Shown: positions 59,947 through 64,000 of the stretch, piece after piece
How positions within the stretch are numbered: the first letter of the stretch is position 1
Layout of the letters: each line of letters begins with the position of its first letter
Source of the DNA: Paraburkholderia metrosideri
Lineage (GTDB): Bacteria; Pseudomonadota; Gammaproteobacteria; Burkholderiales; Burkholderiaceae
Direction: 5' to 3'
Length of the DNA: 64,000 nucleotides
Assembly: GCF_904848625.1 (NCBI RefSeq)
Contig: NZ_CAJHCP010000010.1
Coordinates: 62,001-126,000, forward strand
Notes under the pieces: model-generated
What the model saw: the letters and a program-made list of their open reading frames with translations, nothing else
Told to the model about the DNA's origin: nothing
Database searches by the model: none
Program-made: the position numbers and the translations under genes

Positions 59947-60942
59947 ATGCAATACCGAAAATTCGGCCACACTGGCCTGACCGTTTCGCGCCTGTGTCTC
60001 GGCACGATGACTTTTGGTCTGCAAACTGAAGAAGACGTTTCGCATCGCATTCTCGACACGGCGGCGGATGCCGGCGTGAATTTCATCGATACAGCCAATG
60101 TGTATCCGCTCGGCGGCGGTGAGAATATTGCCGGGCGCACGGAGGAAATCGTCGGGCGTTGGCTGAAGGGCAAACGCGAGCGCTTTATTCTGGCGACCAA
60201 AGCCGTCGGCAAGATGGGACCGGCGGCGTGGGATCAGGGCGCGTCACGCAAACATCTGCTGGATGCTATCGACGCGTCTTTGCGCCGGCTCGGCACCGAT
60301 TACGTCGACCTCTACCAGCTCCATTCCGACGACGCGAACACGCCGCTCGACGAAACGCTCGAAGCGCTGGACGTGATCGTGCGCTCGGGAAAAGCGCGCT
60401 ACATCGGCGTATCGAACTTCCTTGCTTATCGGCTCGCCCGCGCGCTGGGACGCGCGGATGTTTTACGCACGGCGCGTTTCGTCTCGGTGCAGCCACGCTA
60501 CAACCTGTTGTTCCGGCAAATCGAACGGGAGTTGCTACCGTTGGCTAGCGAAGAACAACTGGCCGTGATCCCCTACAACCCGCTGGCGGGCGGCTTGCTG
60601 ACTGGCAAGCATCAGTTGAACGCGACGCCCGCTAGCGGGCGCTTCACCGAAACGGTTGGTAAGGCTGGCGCAATGTACCAGGAGCGCTACTGGCATCAGC
60701 GCGAATTCGAGACCATCGAACAATTGAAAACAATCGTCGCGCCGACCGGCGAATCGTTGACGCGCGTGTCGCTCGCATGGGTGCTGGCCAATCCGCTGAT
60801 TACGTCGGCGATTATCGGCGCGAGCCGTGCGGAACAATTGAGCGATACGCTCGCGGCTTCCGAGTTGGTGCTCGATGCGCAGATCAAGACGCAACTCGAC
60901 GAAGCCAGCGTGCAGTATCGCTGGGGAGACGCCGCGCGCTAG
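59947..60942 (+). CDS. Aldo/keto reductase
   Basis: A 331-residue NADPH-dependent aldo/keto reductase barrel. Catalytic Asp is in FIDTANVYPLGGGEN with Tyr in its place after four residues, Lys in FILATKAVGKMG and His in DLYQLHSDDANTP; the NADPH-binding SAIIGASRAEQL is near the C-terminus. CGGAG at 59936 sets ATG 59947; the TTG six bases upstream is less likely. Substrate unknown. Confidence 0.9.
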   Translation: MQYRKFGHTGLTVSRLCLGTMTFGLQTEEDVSHRILDTAADAGVNFIDTANVYPLGGGENIAGRTEEIVGRWLKGKRERFILATKAVGKMGPAAWDQGASRKHLLDAIDASLRRLGTDYVDLYQLHSDDANTPLDETLEALDVIVRSGKARYIGVSNFLAYRLARALGRADVLRTARFVSVQPRYNLLFRQIERELLPLASEEQLAVIPYNPLAGGLLTGKHQLNATPASGRFTETVGKAGAMYQERYWHQREFETIEQLKTIVAPTGESLTRVSLAWVLANPLITSAIIGASRAEQLSDTLAASELVLDAQIKTQLDEASVQYRWGDAAR

Positions 60943-60981
60943 GCGGGCTCAGGCGCGGCAGGCAGGCGGGTCGAAACCGGG

Positions 60982-61830
60982 CTACTTGAAATGGCCCGTG
61001 CGCTGATTCGCTTCCGGCAACTGCCGCGTCTCGCGCACCGATTTCGGATGCCACAGGCGCGCGCCGCCTTCAATGCCCGCGTCGTTCGACACAGTCGCCA
61101 CGTTGGCCGGCAAATCGAACTTCAGACGCGCGGCATTGCCGCCGCCAATCCACAACTTGTCATAGTTAACCAGCGAATCGAGAATGCCGATCACTTTCTC
61201 GACGCGTTTATTCCAGCGTTTGTTGCCGACCTTTCCGCGCGCGGCGTCGCCGATGTATTCGTCGTAGGCCACGCCTTTATTGCTGACCGGATGATGCGCG
61301 AGTTCGAGATGCGGCATCAACTCGCCGTCGCGGAACATCGCGGTCCCCGCGCCTGTGCCGAGCGTCAGCACGAATTCGAGGCCATTTCCTTCGATTGCAG
61401 CGAAGCCCTGCATTTCGGCGTCGTTGATCATGCGCACCGGCAAGCCGCCCAGGCGCTGCGCCAGCGAATCCGCGAGCGCGATGTCATGCCAGCCTTCCAC
61501 GCCGAAATGCGGCGCGGTCAGGATGCGGTTATCGCGGACCACGCCAGGAAAGCCAATCGACATCAACGTGGGCGGCTCCTGTTCGACCAGCGGCGTTACC
61601 AGAGCGAACAGCGCGTCGACCAGTTGCGCTGGCGTACAAGGATGCGGCGTCGCCACGCGCACGCGTTCGGTTTTCATCTGCCCGTCCGCGTCGATGATCG
61701 CGGCCTTCAGGCCCGTGCCGCCCACGTCGATGGCGAGAATCCGCTCGGTACCGCGTGCTTTTTTCGCGCTACTTGCTGCCTTGCTCGTGGGCTGACTGGT
61801 TGTGCTGCGTGCAGTTTTACGTGTCGCCAA
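60982..61830 (-). CDS. ROK family kinase, polyphosphate-glucokinase-like
   Basis: A 282-residue sugar kinase. After a 28-residue Lys/Ser/Thr-rich tail comes the phosphate motif ILAIDVGGTGLKAAIID; LTLGTGAGTAMFRDGEL is the second phosphate motif; WIGGGNAARLKFDLP is the adenosine-type end. The pattern matches polyphosphate glucokinases, which phosphorylate glucose with polyphosphate or ATP. TTG 61830 is the start, with GGGGGA seven bases before it. It is 34 bases after the zwf stop, and both act on the same metabolite. Confidence 0.86.
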   Translation of the reverse strand: MATRKTARSTTSQPTSKAASSAKKARGTERILAIDVGGTGLKAAIIDADGQMKTERVRVATPHPCTPAQLVDALFALVTPLVEQEPPTLMSIGFPGVVRDNRILTAPHFGVEGWHDIALADSLAQRLGGLPVRMINDAEMQGFAAIEGNGLEFVLTLGTGAGTAMFRDGELMPHLELAHHPVSNKGVAYDEYIGDAARGKVGNKRWNKRVEKVIGILDSLVNYDKLWIGGGNAARLKFDLPANVATVSNDAGIEGGARLWHPKSVRETRQLPEANQRTGHFK

Positions 61831-61864
61831 GGTGTCCCCCGATTATGTTGAGGCAATACTGGAG

Positions 61865-63478
61865 TTACTTCTTCTCGACTGGATTCTGTTTCAACGGACG
61901 CCATGCGTGCCCGTTGCGCGCGAGCAGTGCATCTGCTTGCGCCGGGCCTTCGCTGCCGGACGCGTAACCATGCACGGGTACCGCGCCGCCGGTTTTCGGA
62001 TGCAGCACGTCGTCGACCGCGCTCCAGCTCGTTTCGATGCTGTCCGCGCGCTGGAACAGCGTCTCGTCGCCGAGCATGCAGTCGTACAGCAACGTCTCAT
62101 AGCCAACGTTCGCGCGCTCGGTAAAGAAGTCGTTGTAATCGAACGATGACTGCACCGCGCCGATCTGCATCACCGGCCCCGGCGTTTTCACATTGAAGTC
62201 GAAGCTCGTGCCGTGCGCCGGATCGATGCGCAAGGTCAGCACGTTCGGCGTGAGCGCGTCGACCGGCGTATCGCGGAACAGGCGGAACGGCACAGGTTTC
62301 AGTTGCACTGAAATTTCCGTGCGACGCGCAGCGAGCCTTTTACCCGTGCGCAGATAAAACGGCACGCCGGCCCAACGCCAGTTCTCGACGAACACACGTG
62401 CTGCGGCGTAGGTTTCCGTCGAGCTATCGGGCGCGACGTCCGGTTCTTCACGATAGCCCACGCCAGTGGGGCCTTTTTCGTATTGTCCGAACACGACGTC
62501 GTCGGGAGTGAGCGGCTGGATGGCGTCGAAGATGTCGGCCTTCTTGTCGCGCACGGCTTCGGCGTCGAACGAATTGGGCGGTTCCATCGCGACCATGCCG
62601 AGCAACTGGAACAGATGGTTCGGCAGCATGTCGCGAAACGCGCCGGTCTGCTCGTAGAACTTGCCGCGCCCTTCCACGCCGATCGTTTCGGCGGCGGTGA
62701 TCTGCACACTGTCGATATATTCGCGCCGCCATACCGGCTCGAATAGCGCATTCGCAAAACGCACCGCGAGAATGCTCTGCACGGTGTCCTTACCGAGAAA
62801 GTGATCGATGCGATACACCTGCTCTTCTTTCGCGTACGACAGGATATGTTCGTTCAGATCGCGCGCCGAAGCGAGATCGGTGCCGAACGGTTTCTCGATC
62901 ACGATGCGGCGGAAGCCGCCATGATCGCCATCGCCTTCTTTCAGCAAACCGGCCTTACCGAGATGCTCGACGATCGGCTTGAAAAAACGCGACGTCACAG
63001 CGAGATAAAAAATCACGTTGCCACCCGACGATTGATCAAGCTTCTGCTTGAGCTTCGTGAACGTATCGTCGCTTTCGAATTCGCCCGCCATGTATTCGAG
63101 GCGTTGCGCGACCCAATCCCACGCTTTGTCGTCGAGCTTGCCTGCGTGGAAGGTGCTGGCTTTGTCGGCGGCAAATTGCTCGAGCGACTGATGCAGGTCG
63201 TCGCGCCACGCGCTCGTTTCACGCTCACCGTGATTGATGCCGATGATCTTCATGCCGCCGTCGAGCAGGCCATCGACGGCAAGGTTGTAAAGCGCGGGCA
63301 TCAGCAGACGTTTGGTCAGATCACCGCCCGCGCCGAAGATCACCAGCGTACACGGCGGCGCGGGCCGCTTGCCGGCCGGCGACGCTGGCGCGTCGTGCGG
63401 ACTTGCACTGACCTTGCAGCTTGGTGTTTGGGTGGAAGTGGCTTGATCGGAAGCTTGGGTGTTCGGTGTAGTCGACAT
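61865..63478 (-). CDS. zwf: Glucose-6-phosphate 1-dehydrogenase
   Basis: An NADP-dependent enzyme of about 537 residues, first step of the pentose phosphate and Entner-Doudoroff routes. The dinucleotide motif LVIFGAGGDLTKRLLMPALYN follows a 43-residue Pro/Ser/Ala-rich tail that is longer than usual; the substrate motif EEQVYRIDHFLGKDTVQSIL is near residue 220. Met 63478 was chosen; GTG 63487 is a near alternative and neither has a strong ribosome site. No pgl gene is seen in this window. Probably co-transcribed with the ROK kinase. Confidence 0.94.
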   Translation of the reverse strand: MSTTPNTQASDQATSTQTPSCKVSASPHDAPASPAGKRPAPPCTLVIFGAGGDLTKRLLMPALYNLAVDGLLDGGMKIIGINHGERETSAWRDDLHQSLEQFAADKASTFHAGKLDDKAWDWVAQRLEYMAGEFESDDTFTKLKQKLDQSSGGNVIFYLAVTSRFFKPIVEHLGKAGLLKEGDGDHGGFRRIVIEKPFGTDLASARDLNEHILSYAKEEQVYRIDHFLGKDTVQSILAVRFANALFEPVWRREYIDSVQITAAETIGVEGRGKFYEQTGAFRDMLPNHLFQLLGMVAMEPPNSFDAEAVRDKKADIFDAIQPLTPDDVVFGQYEKGPTGVGYREEPDVAPDSSTETYAAARVFVENWRWAGVPFYLRTGKRLAARRTEISVQLKPVPFRLFRDTPVDALTPNVLTLRIDPAHGTSFDFNVKTPGPVMQIGAVQSSFDYNDFFTERANVGYETLLYDCMLGDETLFQRADSIETSWSAVDDVLHPKTGGAVPVHGYASGSEGPAQADALLARNGHAWRPLKQNPVEKK

Positions 63479-63653
63479 GGGATTCACTTAAGGAAGCCAA
63501 TGGAACAAACGTGGCGGTACATGAAAGACCACGCACGAACCCACACAGTTCAAAAACGATCGCACGAGTACGCGACGCGCGAGGTTGTAGGGCTTATGTA
63601 ACCTCGCGTTCTGTACTTCACGCGCCGTGCTGATGCGTCGGGATCGAAGCGCG

Positions 63654-64000
63654 CTACCTGGTCGCTGCAACTGCTTCAACGGTGGCCGGTTCGGGCGCAT
63701 GAACCGGCGCAGTGGCGGGCGATGTCGAAGCAGGCGCCGCGTCCGGCTCGCCTGTTACCGGCACATTCCCCGATGCGGCCATCACGCGCGGTTGCAGAAG
63801 CAACGCAACCAACCCGGTCCAGCCGGTCTGATGCGAAGCGCCGACACCGCGCCCGTTATCGCCGTGGAAATACTCGTGGAACAGGATCAGATCGCGCGAA
63901 CGCGGGTCGGCCTGCAACAGCGGATAAGCGCCCATCACAGGACGCTCGCCGTCCTTGTTCTTCAGGAACAACGTGGTTGCGCGACGCGCGAGTTCGTCGG
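63654..64000 (-). CDS. GH63-like glucosidase, C-terminal part
   Basis: The gene continues beyond the right edge; the visible 115 residues are its C-terminus. FHEYFHGDNGRGVGASHQTGW is the catalytic-end motif of GH63/MGH1-like glucosidases of the alpha-glucosidase-I type, followed by a Pro/Ala/Thr-rich tail of 40 residues. It would hydrolyse alpha-glucosides, perhaps trehalose or glycogen-derived, giving glucose that the ROK kinase and Zwf would use. Upstream codons to 64000 stay open (DELARRATTLFLKNKDG). Confidence 0.8.
   Translation of the reverse strand, partial: DELARRATTLFLKNKDGERPVMGAYPLLQADPRSRDLILFHEYFHGDNGRGVGASHQTGWTGLVALLLQPRVMAASGNVPVTGEPDAAPASTSPATAPVHAPEPATVEAVAATR

Overview
This window reads as a stretch of chromosome from a betaproteobacterium of the Burkholderia/Paraburkholderia type. 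That placement is an inference from the high G+C with G/C-rich third codon positions, many AraC, LysR, MarR and GNAT genes, an aerobic aryl-CoA cluster, a Fiu/PiuC iron pair and a high-potential iron-sulfur protein. No rRNA, tRNA, CRISPR array, intact insertion sequence or prophage was seen.

Layout. 1-4206: the 3' part of a sugar operon (two ABC permeases, a ketose 3-epimerase-like TIM barrel, a P-loop kinase, an aldose 1-epimerase-like protein), probably for a rare sugar. 4591-12941: a tightly coupled operon resembling the aerobic 2-aminobenzoyl-CoA (anthranilate) route: fused flavin monooxygenase/Old Yellow Enzyme, SDR, MarR regulator, crotonase-fold protein, acyl-CoA dehydrogenase, thioesterase, RidA and aryl-CoA ligase, with a TTGACA-type promoter at 4527. 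A dienelactone hydrolase/SnoaL fusion, a GST, a 14-helix MFS exporter and an AraC regulator follow. 17854-20839: a SiaABCD-like biofilm switch (PP2C phosphatase, kinase, SiaC, diguanylate cyclase) whose phosphatase carries a CBS-like input region. 20856-22786: a DMT exporter and a divergent AraC gene with five 10-bp tandem repeats between them.

22848-24331 is the most striking locus: a threonyl-tRNA synthetase without TGS and editing domains, preceded by a 28-codon leader ORF with six consecutive threonine codons and a strong intrinsic terminator. This is the layout of a classical amino-acid attenuator.

24485-38615 is mostly small accessory genes (GNATs, flavin reductase, MocR regulator, LysR/AEC transporter pair, AraC, zinc-type reductase, LysE exporter), ending in an ECF42-like sigma factor operon with two YCII/DGPF proteins and a VOC protein. 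39024-40979 encodes a large lipoprotein. 41582-42513 is a gene-free, repeat-like stretch ending in a strong minus-strand terminator, a candidate small RNA. 42514-47018: a TetR gene divergent from a three-gene aromatic hydroxylation and ring-cleavage operon, with two palindromic operators over its promoter. 47130-50359: small genes including a DOPA-dioxygenase-like protein and HiPIP. 50465-55417: a giant double-kinase hybrid sensor of about 1650 residues. 55745-59640: a Fur-box-controlled iron operon (TonB receptor, PiuC, PepSY protein). 59947-64000: an aldo/keto reductase, a ROK-type glucokinase with glucose-6-phosphate dehydrogenase, and the end of a GH63-like glucosidase.
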